A stretch of 64,000 bases of DNA from Sphingobacterium olei (GTDB taxonomy: Bacteria; Bacteroidota; Bacteroidia; Sphingobacteriales; Sphingobacteriaceae), in contig NZ_SUME01000002.1 of the NCBI RefSeq assembly GCF_005048855.1, forward strand, positions 601,057-665,056, read 5' to 3'. The position numbers were made by a program, and so were the translations under genes. This document shows, in pieces, positions 9,964 through 18,903 of the stretch. The notes beneath the pieces are model-generated. The model was not told where the DNA came from and ran no database searches. It saw nothing but the letters and a program-made list of their open reading frames with translations. Each line of letters opens with the position of its first letter. The first letter of the stretch is position 1.

Positions 9964-9970
9964 ATTCTTT

Positions 9971-10744
9971 TTATTTTTTAATAAACTCTACTTTTTCTAT
10001 AATGATTTCCTGTTCTTTTAGATCCGACGGCGCCACACCACGAAACAGCCATAAGTTCATACGTAGGCGTTCTTCATTTTCGGGAGGGATATTTCCTCCA
10101 GTATAGGTCCATTCATGTATTACATTTTCAGCAGTGGGAGTCAAACCATGTCCCTGCAAACTGATGAAATCAATTTTATCTGCTTGCCAGTCGAAAGCAT
10201 GTGTCGACTGGGTTCCCAATAGGTTGAGGTCATAACGTACCTTATTGCCGGCCCGATCCGATGGCTGCACCGCAAACTGCGAATCCTTATTGTCTGCTAC
10301 CGACCATCGGGAAAACTCGATATCAATCTCTTCATGATCATTTTTATACGTGAATAATCCAGCTACTACGTTTTGATCCAGCTTACTAACGTCGCTCGAA
10401 ATATAAAACACATACTGGCCGTAACCCATACTTCGGCGCAAAATAACCCCTGCGCAATACCAGAATCCACCCTTCTGCACAATTTTTAAGTGCAAACGAC
10501 CCTGTTCGTCTACCCATACATTTTCGGAAGCGTCTGAAAATAGATTTGGACCCGGCCCCTGTTTTGCAGTACCTGAGGTACGCACTATCCAGTCCATCCC
10601 TGAAAAAGACAGCGTCCTATCTGTATTTATCGTATCCTGACCTGTTTCGTTGACAGCACTTTTCGAACACGACATGGTAGCCAGCATGAGGCCCATACAC
10701 AGCAACGCACGGCCGATCGGATTGAAATCAAACTTTCTTACCAT
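9971..10744 (-). CDS. GH16-like surface lipoprotein
   Basis: A 257-residue lipoprotein with lipobox Cys26 (A-T-M-S-C) and a concanavalin-A-like jelly roll like that of GH16 endoglucanases. The E-x-D-x-E catalytic pattern is present (Glu139, Asp141, Glu143), so it may be an active endo-enzyme, but it could also act as a binding protein. The ATG at 10744 was chosen because it gives a normal lipoprotein signal and lies 19 bp after the previous stop; a longer frame would overlap the fasciclin gene. In the PUL it occupies a surface enzyme or glycan-binding slot. The target sugar is unknown; a GlcNAc glycan is inferred from the neighbours. Confidence 0.7.
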   Translation of the reverse strand: MVRKFDFNPIGRALLCMGLMLATMSCSKSAVNETGQDTINTDRTLSFSGMDWIVRTSGTAKQGPGPNLFSDASENVWVDEQGRLHLKIVQKGGFWYCAGVILRRSMGYGQYVFYISSDVSKLDQNVVAGLFTYKNDHEEIDIEFSRWSVADNKDSQFAVQPSDRAGNKVRYDLNLLGTQSTHAFDWQADKIDFISLQGHGLTPTAENVIHEWTYTGGNIPPENEERLRMNLWLFRGVAPSDLKEQEIIIEKVEFIKK

Positions 10745-10763
10745 ATCAGAAGTGTTTTTAAAA

Positions 10764-12215
10764 TTATTGCACATTAATATTAACCGATATATCGTCAACC
10801 AATCCTCCCGATCTATCCCTAGCAGACAGACCAATCGTACTCGCAGCATTGTTTTCTCCATTGTGGATGAAGAGAATATTCTTCAGGTCAATATCCAACT
10901 GTGTAAACCGATCTCCTGGTCGCAGGATATTTGCGCCTTTGATCAACCAGCCATTTGACGATATGTCATCTACGGTATAAGCAATATCAGCCGCTGCAGC
11001 TCCACTTACCTCCAAGACCTCTTTATCCAGCACAAACACGCCGCCACTGGATACGTTGATACCTGCATTTGCATCCAACGTCAAGGTGCTTACCCCCGAT
11101 GCTAATATGGCAATCAACATAGGAGGTGCTAACGTCGGGTGTTCTTTCGAAGCAAGATCCGTTGTTTCATCCGAACCCGCTTGCGCATCCAACATAAAGG
11201 TAACACGTCCGTGATCGGGCTTTGTGTTGTAAAAGCCGGTAACATCGAAAACAAATGGCTGCCCCGCAACCGCAATAAAACTGGCAATAGGGCTAGTCCC
11301 AGCAGGAGGCTTTTGTGCCGTATTGAAATTAATGGCTGTCTCTGTCCAATCCGTGTATCCTGGTACATCATATAAATAGGTAAATACCCCCTTACCAGCT
11401 GTAAAAGCTGTCTGGATCTTCAATTGCATATCGGTCACGATACCGTCTTTCTTAAAATCGTCAAAATTAAATAGCAGGTAAACACGACGGTCTACTTCAC
11501 TGTTGCCGTTAAGATTTTTAAGACGCAATGTTGTGGCAGTTCCAAAATTCGTTCCTGCGGACGGAGGTCCATTGACATACGAATCGTGAAGCGCATAAAT
11601 GGTATCACGAATGAGGTTAGGATTGGGTGCGGCAGCCTCACCTGTAGGAGCGGAATAATAGACAACCGAATTGACGACATGAATTACTCCATTGGTCGGC
11701 TCCAGATTTGACGTCCGGATCTGCCATTGTACATTGGTGCCCTCATTGATCAACCCGATAAAACTGCTGTTGTGCGAAAGGTACATCACCTGACCATTTT
11801 CCGTCTCATAAGCGATGGGACGATTGCTTGGCGCCAATGCAGGATCCGTGAAGATAACGCGATCCTTCACCGTGTGGTAACGTAATATATTACGCAATAT
11901 GGGCAGCGGGATGTCTTCTACTGTGCTGTATTGATTTTCCCGTAGGTAAGTCCTGAATGCCGCGTTGTTAGGAAGAATATAGGTTTTCGCTTCCGATCCA
12001 TTAAACAAGGATTGAACCTCTGCATACGTGATTGCCTGTTGCAGGAAAGACAGTGAATCGCTCTGCTGGATATAGTCCCAGGCGTTTAGGTCTAATTTGC
12101 CATCGACATTGGATGGCTGATATTTGAAATCTTCTTGTATCTCACAACTGCTGAATAAGATCAAAATAGCACCGTAGGATAGCAGAAGAGGTCTTATTAA
12201 TTTTATATTTTTCAT
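10764..12215 (-). CDS. Fasciclin and DNRLRE domain lipoprotein
   Basis: A 483-residue lipoprotein (lipobox Cys24, F-S-S-C) with a FAS1/fasciclin domain (about 35-200), then a DNRLRE or CBM96-like beta-sandwich (about 205-380) of the D-S-Y-V-N-x-x-x-x-x-x-x-N-F-G type, and a C-terminal Ig-like region. FAS1 and DNRLRE domains bind glycans or proteins and are not enzymes. Placed directly after susD, it takes the position of SusE/SusF-type surface glycan-binding proteins. The ATG at 12215 gives a standard lipoprotein signal; an upstream TTG was rejected. It lies 28 bp after susD. Confidence 0.75.
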   Translation of the reverse strand: MKNIKLIRPLLLSYGAILILFSSCEIQEDFKYQPSNVDGKLDLNAWDYIQQSDSLSFLQQAITYAEVQSLFNGSEAKTYILPNNAAFRTYLRENQYSTVEDIPLPILRNILRYHTVKDRVIFTDPALAPSNRPIAYETENGQVMYLSHNSSFIGLINEGTNVQWQIRTSNLEPTNGVIHVVNSVVYYSAPTGEAAAPNPNLIRDTIYALHDSYVNGPPSAGTNFGTATTLRLKNLNGNSEVDRRVYLLFNFDDFKKDGIVTDMQLKIQTAFTAGKGVFTYLYDVPGYTDWTETAINFNTAQKPPAGTSPIASFIAVAGQPFVFDVTGFYNTKPDHGRVTFMLDAQAGSDETTDLASKEHPTLAPPMLIAILASGVSTLTLDANAGINVSSGGVFVLDKEVLEVSGAAAADIAYTVDDISSNGWLIKGANILRPGDRFTQLDIDLKNILFIHNGENNAASTIGLSARDRSGGLVDDISVNINVQ

Positions 12216-12243
12216 CTGTATATATTTTGAAACCAACTAAAAG

Positions 12244-13617
12244 TTATTTATAAAACTCATTTTGATCGATATTTGGATTCCGGTTGATGATGTCTTCGTG
12301 AATAGGCCACACAAAATTGCGGGTATCACTGATCTCATTAATTGGCCCCATGACTTCGACCACCTTGCCGGTTCTGACCAAATCAAACCAACGATGACCC
12401 TCGTAACACAATTCAACTGCGCGCTCGTGCAACACGGCAGACGCCAAATCGCCATACAAAGCGGTGGATCCAGACAAATCTAGATTATCTAAGCCGGCAC
12501 GTCTTCTTATTTGGTTCAATAAAGGGAGGGCTAAATCCGGTTCGTTTAGATTGGCATGAGCCTCCGCTTTTAACAAGATGATATCGGCTAGCCGCACCAA
12601 AACAATATTATTAGAAGATGGATCCGGGCTTTCGTCATTAAATCCTTCACCAAAAAACTTCCATATTTTACGTGGCGCTGTCTGTGTGACATCGTAAATA
12701 CGGGTTCTTCGTAGGTCACCATCTTCAAATGTGCTTCTAAATGCTAAACTGGGAAAATAGTAGCTATCAGAGCCCAGAGCATAGATGACGCGCAGTGCAT
12801 TAGTTTGAATTTCATTGTAACCGACTTCAAAAATACTTTCATTGCTCATCCCATCCGTAAATATTTTGTTCCAGTCTTGCATAGAAACCAAGGAGTAATA
12901 CGGACTTTCAATAACACGCTCAGCGGCATCGATCGCATCTTGGTATTTTTTGCGCCACATGTAAACTTGCGTCAAGAACGCATCTGCACCTCCTTTTGTT
13001 AAGATTACGCGATTACGTGCGCCTGTGTAATTATCTGCACAATAGGTAGATGCATAGAGGAGGTCTTCCTCAATCATATCCAGCACAGCTTCCTGATTGG
13101 TTCGGGTGGAAAAAATATCTTGTTGAACGCTTTCGAAAGGTTCCACAATGAGCGGAACGTCACCCCATACGCGCACGGCATAAAAGTAAGCGATAGCCCG
13201 TAATGCTCTAGCCTGTCCTATTAATTGATTACGCAAGGTGCCTTCTTCTGAGTCAAACACCTGCGGAATATATTTGATTGCATAATTAGCCCGGCTTATA
13301 ACGGTATAGAGATTATCCCAACGGGCAGACTGCATAACCGGCGTGAGGTCGTTTTGAGTCAACGCTAGGGGATCGCCCGCCTGATTGGTTGATACGGCGT
13401 CGGCACGACCTTCACCCCACAAGGCAAAATTTTGGCGAAAAGCCGATTGCATCGAATTATAGATACCATATACACCGGCCTGCGCATCACTTGCATTCTT
13501 GTAAAATCCCTTAGCCGAAAAGCCACTGATCGGCTCCTTATCTAAAAATGAGTCTGCACATGAGCTAACCAGTACGATCAGCGTGAATAGCAGAAATTTT
13601 ATATTCGTATTTTTCAT
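12244..13617 (-). CDS. susD: SusD/RagB outer-membrane glycan-binding lipoprotein
   Basis: A SusD-family lipoprotein of 457 residues that forms the hinged lid on its SusC channel and captures oligosaccharides at the cell surface. The lipobox ends at Cys20 (V-S-S-C), followed by the usual A-D-S-F-L-D-K-E-P start. TPR-like helices in the N-terminal half include the G-Q-A-R-A-L-R-A-x-A-Y-F motif. The C-terminal R-A-x-E-L-C-x-E-G-H-R-W-F-D-L-V-R-T-G motif is typical. It is 11 bp after susC, as expected for a co-expressed pair. Substrate is inferred from the operon to be GlcNAc oligosaccharides. Confidence 0.94.
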   Translation of the reverse strand: MKNTNIKFLLFTLIVLVSSCADSFLDKEPISGFSAKGFYKNASDAQAGVYGIYNSMQSAFRQNFALWGEGRADAVSTNQAGDPLALTQNDLTPVMQSARWDNLYTVISRANYAIKYIPQVFDSEEGTLRNQLIGQARALRAIAYFYAVRVWGDVPLIVEPFESVQQDIFSTRTNQEAVLDMIEEDLLYASTYCADNYTGARNRVILTKGGADAFLTQVYMWRKKYQDAIDAAERVIESPYYSLVSMQDWNKIFTDGMSNESIFEVGYNEIQTNALRVIYALGSDSYYFPSLAFRSTFEDGDLRRTRIYDVTQTAPRKIWKFFGEGFNDESPDPSSNNIVLVRLADIILLKAEAHANLNEPDLALPLLNQIRRRAGLDNLDLSGSTALYGDLASAVLHERAVELCYEGHRWFDLVRTGKVVEVMGPINEISDTRNFVWPIHEDIINRNPNIDQNEFYK

Positions 13618-13628
13618 AATATATTCTA

Positions 13629-16600
13629 TTAAAGACCAATATTTAACCCGAAAATGAACATACGGCTTTGCGGATAAGAACCTTGATCCACACCGACACG
13701 CAAGCCAGAAAAGGAATTGACATCTGGATCAAATCCAGTGTATTTTGTCCATGTGATCAAATTGGTACCAGTTACAAAAGCATCGACCTTACGCAGTCCG
13801 ATCCGGTTCACTAAACTATTGGCAAACGTATATCTTAGATTAACATTTTTCAATTTGATGTAAGAACCATCTTCTACCCATCTGCTGGACACACGGCTAT
13901 CTGTCTGCTTTGGGTCATCCCTCACCGGTTTTGGGTAGTTTGTGACGTCACCTTGCTCTCGCCACCTGTTCAGTGCATCTGCTGATAGGTTGTTATAACG
14001 CACGATAGAATTCCGTTCCTGGTTTATCGCGCTATAGATATCATTGCCGTATGAGAACTGGAAAAACACATTCAATGCAAAGTTCTTGTACGTAAAGTCG
14101 TTACCAAAGCCTCCAAAGAACTTAGGCTCGGCCATACCAATGATCTGACGATCATCAGGCGTAATAAAATCATCGCCATTTAGATCGTGCCAGATGGGAT
14201 CGCCACCCTTAAATAACGGTCCCAATGCACCATGCGTGATCGCATTCACATTGTCTTCATCACGAGCATATACCCCGTCAAAGCGCCACCCATAGAATAC
14301 GCCGATAGGCAACCCTTCCTGTAAGATATGGTATGCTCCATTTTGGATATACCCGTTTGTCAAGAGATTTTCCGGTAGTGATAAGACTTTGTTACGGTTC
14401 AAACTGATGTTAAGGTTTGTTGCCCACGAAAATTTCTCACGGGAAATATTTTTAGTGGTCAGCAAGAACTCCGCACCACGATTCTGTATACTACCGATAT
14501 TCTGCATAAAGCTGCCAAATCCGGTTGTTGTAGGAATAGGAACGTCGTATAACAGGTCGTCGGTATTTTTAATATACAAATCGGTTGTAAAGGTGATTCT
14601 GTTCGCAAAAAACGCCAGATCCAGACCTGCATTATATTGTGTCGTCGTTTCCCAAGTTAAGCCTTCATTCGGCATAACCGTAGGAGCTGCGCCAGAAAAG
14701 TCAAGGTAATTGGCACCAACAACAAATTCGCCTTGAGAGGTGTAATCTCCGATGGCCTCATTACCCGTCTTACCTACACTGAAGCGTATCTTACCATCGT
14801 TGACTACGTTAGCGTTGAAGAAATCTTCTTGTGAGAAGCGCCAACCAACCGATGCAGAAGGAAAGTAACCAAATCGCTTCTGCCTACCGAATCTAGATGA
14901 ACCATCGGAACGTAGGTTGATTTCTCCCAGATACTTCCCTTGATAATCATAGGACGCACGACCAAAATAAGACAGCATCGCATGTTCGGAAGCAACATTG
15001 ATATCTACACCATTCGCATCTTTGTTAGAGATCGTACCTGCAGCATTCAATGTCCTGATATTATCGCTTGGAAAAAACATGCCGTTTAGCCCTGTACGAT
15101 CATAGCGCCAGCTCTGTAAGCTAAACCCTAACAAGGCTCCAAAATTATGATCTTGATTGACTGTTTTGGTATAGCGCAAAAAGCTCTCACTCCCCCAGTT
15201 CATGTTGGTACTGCTTCTAACTGCACCCGTATTATAACCTTCTCTGTAATCCAGTATTGTCGGCATGAATTCATCTTCCTTCATGGATGTGAAGTCGAAA
15301 TTTAAATTACTTCTGAAAATAAGGTCGGGTATAATCTGATACTCGAGGTATTGGCTACCTATTATCCGGTTGCTTTTATTTAAATTTGTCGCATATTTGG
15401 CAATACCTACCGGGTTCCGTCTCCCTAAACTATAACCGTTTAACGAACCATCTGGCAAGTACATAGACATAATAGGTGGACGGACCAGCAATTCCCGGAT
15501 CACACTTAAATTGCCGGCACCGGCAGCATTGATCCTATTATTAAGGGCATTCGTATATGAAATACTTTGACCAATTTTCAGCTTATCCGTAATATTGAAA
15601 TCTGTATTCAACCGGGAGGTGAGTCGCTTAAAATTGGAATTCAAAATAATACCATCTTGATCCAGATACGATGTGCTCCAAGCGTATTGCGTTGTTTTAC
15701 TTCCTCCTCGAATAGATAAATCTACTTTATACTGTGGTGCCACACGCATCAACTCGCTCTGCCAATCCACATCTCCGTTATTTGTTGCACTCAATGAATC
15801 CAAAATCGTCCAGAAGGGCTCTTCCGGATTGTCCATATTATTATATGAATCGATAATAGCTTGACGATATTGTGTGGCATTCAACACACTTAACCTGCGC
15901 GTTAACTCACTTACGCCGGTGGTTAAATTAACATCCACAATGGCCTTACCCTCCGCCCCTCTTTTAGTGGTGATCATCACCACACCATTCGCAGCTCGCG
16001 AACCGTAGATAGCCGTGGATGCCGCATCTTTTAATATTTCTATTGATTCAATATCTCCTGGATTTATGGCGGCCAAAGGATTTAATCCGAAGCCCTCCGT
16101 GCCATTGAGGTTGGACATGGATCCCGATTCGATCGGAATACCATCAACAACAAAAAGTGGGTTATTTCCTGAATTCAGCGAGGAGCTACCCCGCACGCGA
16201 ATAGTCATCTCGCTACCTGGAGCGCCCGAATTGGATGTAATCTGAACACCCGCTGCACGTCCCTGCAAAATAGATATTGGATCCTGTAATGCTGTTTTTT
16301 CGATCTCTTCGCTATTTACGGAAACAATCGATCCCGTCAAGTTTCGCTTTTTCTGACGTCCGTATCCCACCACCACAGTTTCTTCAATTTCATTGGAGGA
16401 AGATTGCAAAGAAACATTAAGTACGGATCGTCCGTTAAGACTGATTTCCTGTGTACTATAGCCTAAGATGGAAAATACCAAGACAGCGTTATCAGCTACA
16501 CCTGGTATACTGTATTCACCATTCTGCCCGGCGCTCACCCCCTGAGCCCCATCCTTGACGACCACACTGACCCCTGATATGGCTAGCCCTGTCTGGCCAT

Positions 16601-16745
16601 CGGTAATTCTTCCAGATACTGTCCTTGTTTGTGCCAATACAGAATGGAAGAGAAGGAAATTAAAGGCAACCAAGGCTACCCACCTAATGATTGCTTGATT
16701 TCTTTTTGGGCTTAAAGAAATTTTAGGATTGGTTTCTAAACTCAT
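13629..16745 (-). CDS. susC: SusC/RagA TonB-dependent receptor
   Basis: An outer-membrane TonB-dependent transporter of 1038 residues, first gene of the GlcNAc locus. After a signal region (about 1-38) come a CarboxypepD_reg-like domain (about 42-115), a plug domain opening with V-V-V-G-Y-G and carrying the S-S-L-N-S-G-N-N-P-L-F-V-V-D-G-x-P stretch, and a 22-strand barrel whose end (I-F-G-L-N-I-G-L) suits the assembly machinery. Energy comes from TonB-ExbBD encoded elsewhere. A LacI-type operator lies 62 bp upstream of the start, and the lacI gene is divergent, so transcription is probably inducible. Confidence 0.95.
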   Translation of the reverse strand: MSLETNPKISLSPKRNQAIIRWVALVAFNFLLFHSVLAQTRTVSGRITDGQTGLAISGVSVVVKDGAQGVSAGQNGEYSIPGVADNAVLVFSILGYSTQEISLNGRSVLNVSLQSSSNEIEETVVVGYGRQKKRNLTGSIVSVNSEEIEKTALQDPISILQGRAAGVQITSNSGAPGSEMTIRVRGSSSLNSGNNPLFVVDGIPIESGSMSNLNGTEGFGLNPLAAINPGDIESIEILKDAASTAIYGSRAANGVVMITTKRGAEGKAIVDVNLTTGVSELTRRLSVLNATQYRQAIIDSYNNMDNPEEPFWTILDSLSATNNGDVDWQSELMRVAPQYKVDLSIRGGSKTTQYAWSTSYLDQDGIILNSNFKRLTSRLNTDFNITDKLKIGQSISYTNALNNRINAAGAGNLSVIRELLVRPPIMSMYLPDGSLNGYSLGRRNPVGIAKYATNLNKSNRIIGSQYLEYQIIPDLIFRSNLNFDFTSMKEDEFMPTILDYREGYNTGAVRSSTNMNWGSESFLRYTKTVNQDHNFGALLGFSLQSWRYDRTGLNGMFFPSDNIRTLNAAGTISNKDANGVDINVASEHAMLSYFGRASYDYQGKYLGEINLRSDGSSRFGRQKRFGYFPSASVGWRFSQEDFFNANVVNDGKIRFSVGKTGNEAIGDYTSQGEFVVGANYLDFSGAAPTVMPNEGLTWETTTQYNAGLDLAFFANRITFTTDLYIKNTDDLLYDVPIPTTTGFGSFMQNIGSIQNRGAEFLLTTKNISREKFSWATNLNISLNRNKVLSLPENLLTNGYIQNGAYHILQEGLPIGVFYGWRFDGVYARDEDNVNAITHGALGPLFKGGDPIWHDLNGDDFITPDDRQIIGMAEPKFFGGFGNDFTYKNFALNVFFQFSYGNDIYSAINQERNSIVRYNNLSADALNRWREQGDVTNYPKPVRDDPKQTDSRVSSRWVEDGSYIKLKNVNLRYTFANSLVNRIGLRKVDAFVTGTNLITWTKYTGFDPDVNSFSGLRVGVDQGSYPQSRMFIFGLNIGL

Positions 16746-16806
16746 ATATCATCATTTATCGAGGTTATAAAATGTTAATCGAAACTACTTAATAACAACT
16801 ATTAAT

Positions 16807-16818
16807 GCAAACATTTGC
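16807..16818. promoter_or_regulatory. LacI-type operator, susC-proximal
   Basis: GCAAACATTTGC is a near-palindrome of the kind bound by LacI/GalR regulators (general form around a central CG or CA). It lies about 62 bp upstream of the susC start in the susC-lacI divergent region. A second copy with the same AATGCAAAC left part lies at 16949-16960. Binding by the adjacent LacI protein is inferred from position and repetition. Confidence 0.65.
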
Positions 16819-16948
16819 CCAAAAATTTTATCATTATTAAATATAAATAACAAACAATACTTATCATATATAATTGATCTATAGAATATTAATAAATAAA
16901 TCAAATAAAAAATAAATGCTGAAAAAATACTGAAAGCACATAAATAAT

Positions 16949-16960
16949 GCAAACGTTTGT
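16949..16960. promoter_or_regulatory. LacI-type operator, lacI-proximal
   Basis: GCAAACGTTTGT has a perfect 10-bp palindromic core, CAAACGTTTG, and the same flanking AAT as the first site. The centres of the two sites are 142 bp apart, which would allow DNA looping between two dimers or autoregulation of lacI. The rest of the 340-bp region is very AT-rich, and I could not place a clear -33/-7 promoter in either direction. Confidence 0.7.
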
Positions 16961-17086
16961 CACAAAATAGAACTAAAACAGCACGGCGTTGGAATTTTAC
17001 TTATCTTTATTTGCTATACTTACCTTATGTTATTTTGCCCGCTTGCAGTAGGACAACTCTAACCATCGGGCAATAGTTTGACAGAG

Positions 17087-18127
17087 ATGAAAAGAAAAAA
17101 AACAACTCCTATAACGATAAAAGATCTGGCCAAAGAACTCAATCTTTCGCCCTCAACTATATCAAGAGCTCTTGCTGATCACCCCAAAATAAGTCAGGCT
17201 ACCAAAAAACTTGTTTCTGAACGAGCTGAGCAGTCTGGCTTTCGCCTTAATGCAATTGCCTCAAGTTTTAGAAGCAAAAAAACAAAGTCTATAGGTATAA
17301 TCGTTCCGAGGATAGATATTGATTTTCACTCCCGTGTGATTAGCGGCATTGAAGATTGCGCATATAAAAGTGGCTATCATGTTATTATCTTTCAGTCCAA
17401 AGATTCCTACAAAATGGAAAAAGAGATCATTCAGAATCTACAAAACATGATGGTAGAAGGTATGATTATCTGTTTGGCGATGGAAACCAAAAATTTTGAT
17501 CATCTCAAAAAACTCATTAAAACTAAACTTCCTGTCGTTTTCTACGATCGAACACCAGAAACTTTCGACACCAACAAAATTACGATTAATGACTTTGAAT
17601 CGGCATTCAACGCAACGGAACATTTGATAAAGATCGGCTGCAAGAATATCGTGCATATAGCTGGTAATCAATCGACCGGAATTTTCAGGGCTCGGCTAGA
17701 GGGGTATAAAGCAGCGCTTAAATCATACCATCTGCCTCTTAGGGACGACCATATTTTTGTGACCCATAGCTTAAGTTATCAAGAAGGGCTAACATGTGCT
17801 GAAAAAATATTGGAATTAAATCCGCTACCTGATGGTGTCTTTTGTGCTAACGACTACACAGCTGCCAGTATGGTAAAGGTTCTTAATAAACGAAAAATAA
17901 ACGTACCAGAACAAGTCGCAATAGTCGGTTTTAGTGATTATCCTATTGCGCAGATAATCGAACCCAGCCTAACCACTATTAACGACCGAGCGGTACAAAT
18001 GGGAGAAGCGGCCGCCAAAATGCTTATTCAACATATTCAGGATCAAGACTTTGACATTATCGATCATCAGGTGATTACTTTAAAAACAGAATTGATTGTG
18101 CGCGAGTCTTCGACACGAAAAGCCTAA
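17087..18127 (+). CDS. LacI family transcriptional regulator
   Basis: A 346-residue LacI/GalR regulator with an N-terminal helix-turn-helix (I-T-I-K-D-L-A-K-E-L-N-L-S-P-S-T-I-S-R-A-L, about 7-27), a hinge, and a periplasmic-binding-protein-like sensor domain (about 58-340). The ATG at 17087 was preferred over a TTG three codons upstream. It is divergent from the GlcNAc operon, and two matching operators lie between them, so it most likely controls the locus in response to a GlcNAc-derived ligand. Repressor or activator mode cannot be told from sequence; some Bacteroidota members of this family activate. Confidence 0.92.
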   Translation: MKRKKTTPITIKDLAKELNLSPSTISRALADHPKISQATKKLVSERAEQSGFRLNAIASSFRSKKTKSIGIIVPRIDIDFHSRVISGIEDCAYKSGYHVIIFQSKDSYKMEKEIIQNLQNMMVEGMIICLAMETKNFDHLKKLIKTKLPVVFYDRTPETFDTNKITINDFESAFNATEHLIKIGCKNIVHIAGNQSTGIFRARLEGYKAALKSYHLPLRDDHIFVTHSLSYQEGLTCAEKILELNPLPDGVFCANDYTAASMVKVLNKRKINVPEQVAIVGFSDYPIAQIIEPSLTTINDRAVQMGEAAAKMLIQHIQDQDFDIIDHQVITLKTELIVRESSTRKA

Positions 18128-18147
18128 GCATATCGATCCGTTCTCCT

Positions 18148-18861
18148 TTACTTGCGTCCATATTGCGTGCTTTCAAAACCTTGTATGGCCCCGTTGCTAA
18201 AAAACGACCGCACACGCACCACCTCCATGTGATTACCTATCCTGATCATCAGGGTTCGTATTCGGACATCGTTGGACATTACCGACGTGAGGTGATCTGC
18301 TGCCATATTATTGATCAATTCATATGCTGTTGTCGGCTCAGTGTCATCGTCTACACCAAACACAAAACTGTCTGTGGATACCGCCAGATGGGTGCTGAAA
18401 TATGGAATGAAATACGCTGGAATATTAGTTGCCCATTGGGTACGTTCGTATTGGCCAGGCAGTACATTGCTATCCGGTATCTTGTGTAGGGAAAGTGAGT
18501 TGTCCACAATATTGGCTGCAAACTCCGAATCGCCAGCATCCCAAGAAGCGATCGCCCCCTCCCTGATACTGATTTTCAAATACTGATTATCCATATCGAT
18601 GTGCACTTCATTCCCGCTCACCGTAAAACGGTGCGAATAAATATACGAGGAGCCATCATAGAATGTTGCGCGTTTGACCAATGGGTCGAATGTGATCATA
18701 AACGTGGATTGGATATTTTCTACAGGCGTTATTTTGCCAATGACTACGTATCCGCCTATATCTTCATTAAGATCAAAGCCCGCATTGACATTGTCCTTTT
18801 TGCAGGCAGACGCACCTCCCAGCAATAAGACGACGAATAATATTCTTGCTAATGTTTTCAT
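18148..18861 (-). CDS. Surface lipoprotein of unknown function
   Basis: A 237-residue lipoprotein I do not recognise. The signal ends at Cys20 (A-S-A-C), followed by K-K-D, a charged start like that of surface-exported lipoproteins in this phylum. The rest is predicted mostly beta strand, with a region on coloured/structured text such as Y-S-H-R-F-T-V-S-G-N-E-V-H-I-D and no catalytic motif. Its layout resembles the next gene (lipoprotein signal, then a measure-like beta domain with a strand-loop-strand pattern and a C-terminal beta half), so the two may be distant paralogues. It is the last gene of the exported-protein block and ends 21 bp from the convergent lacI. Confidence 0.6.
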   Translation of the reverse strand: MKTLARILFVVLLLGGASACKKDNVNAGFDLNEDIGGYVVIGKITPVENIQSTFMITFDPLVKRATFYDGSSYIYSHRFTVSGNEVHIDMDNQYLKISIREGAIASWDAGDSEFAANIVDNSLSLHKIPDSNVLPGQYERTQWATNIPAYFIPYFSTHLAVSTDSFVFGVDDDTEPTTAYELINNMAADHLTSVMSNDVRIRTLMIRIGNHMEVVRVRSFFSNGAIQGFESTQYGRK

Positions 18862-18903
18862 GTATTAATTTTTTATTTCCTCTTGTTTCATTTTGCTTTT
18901 CTA

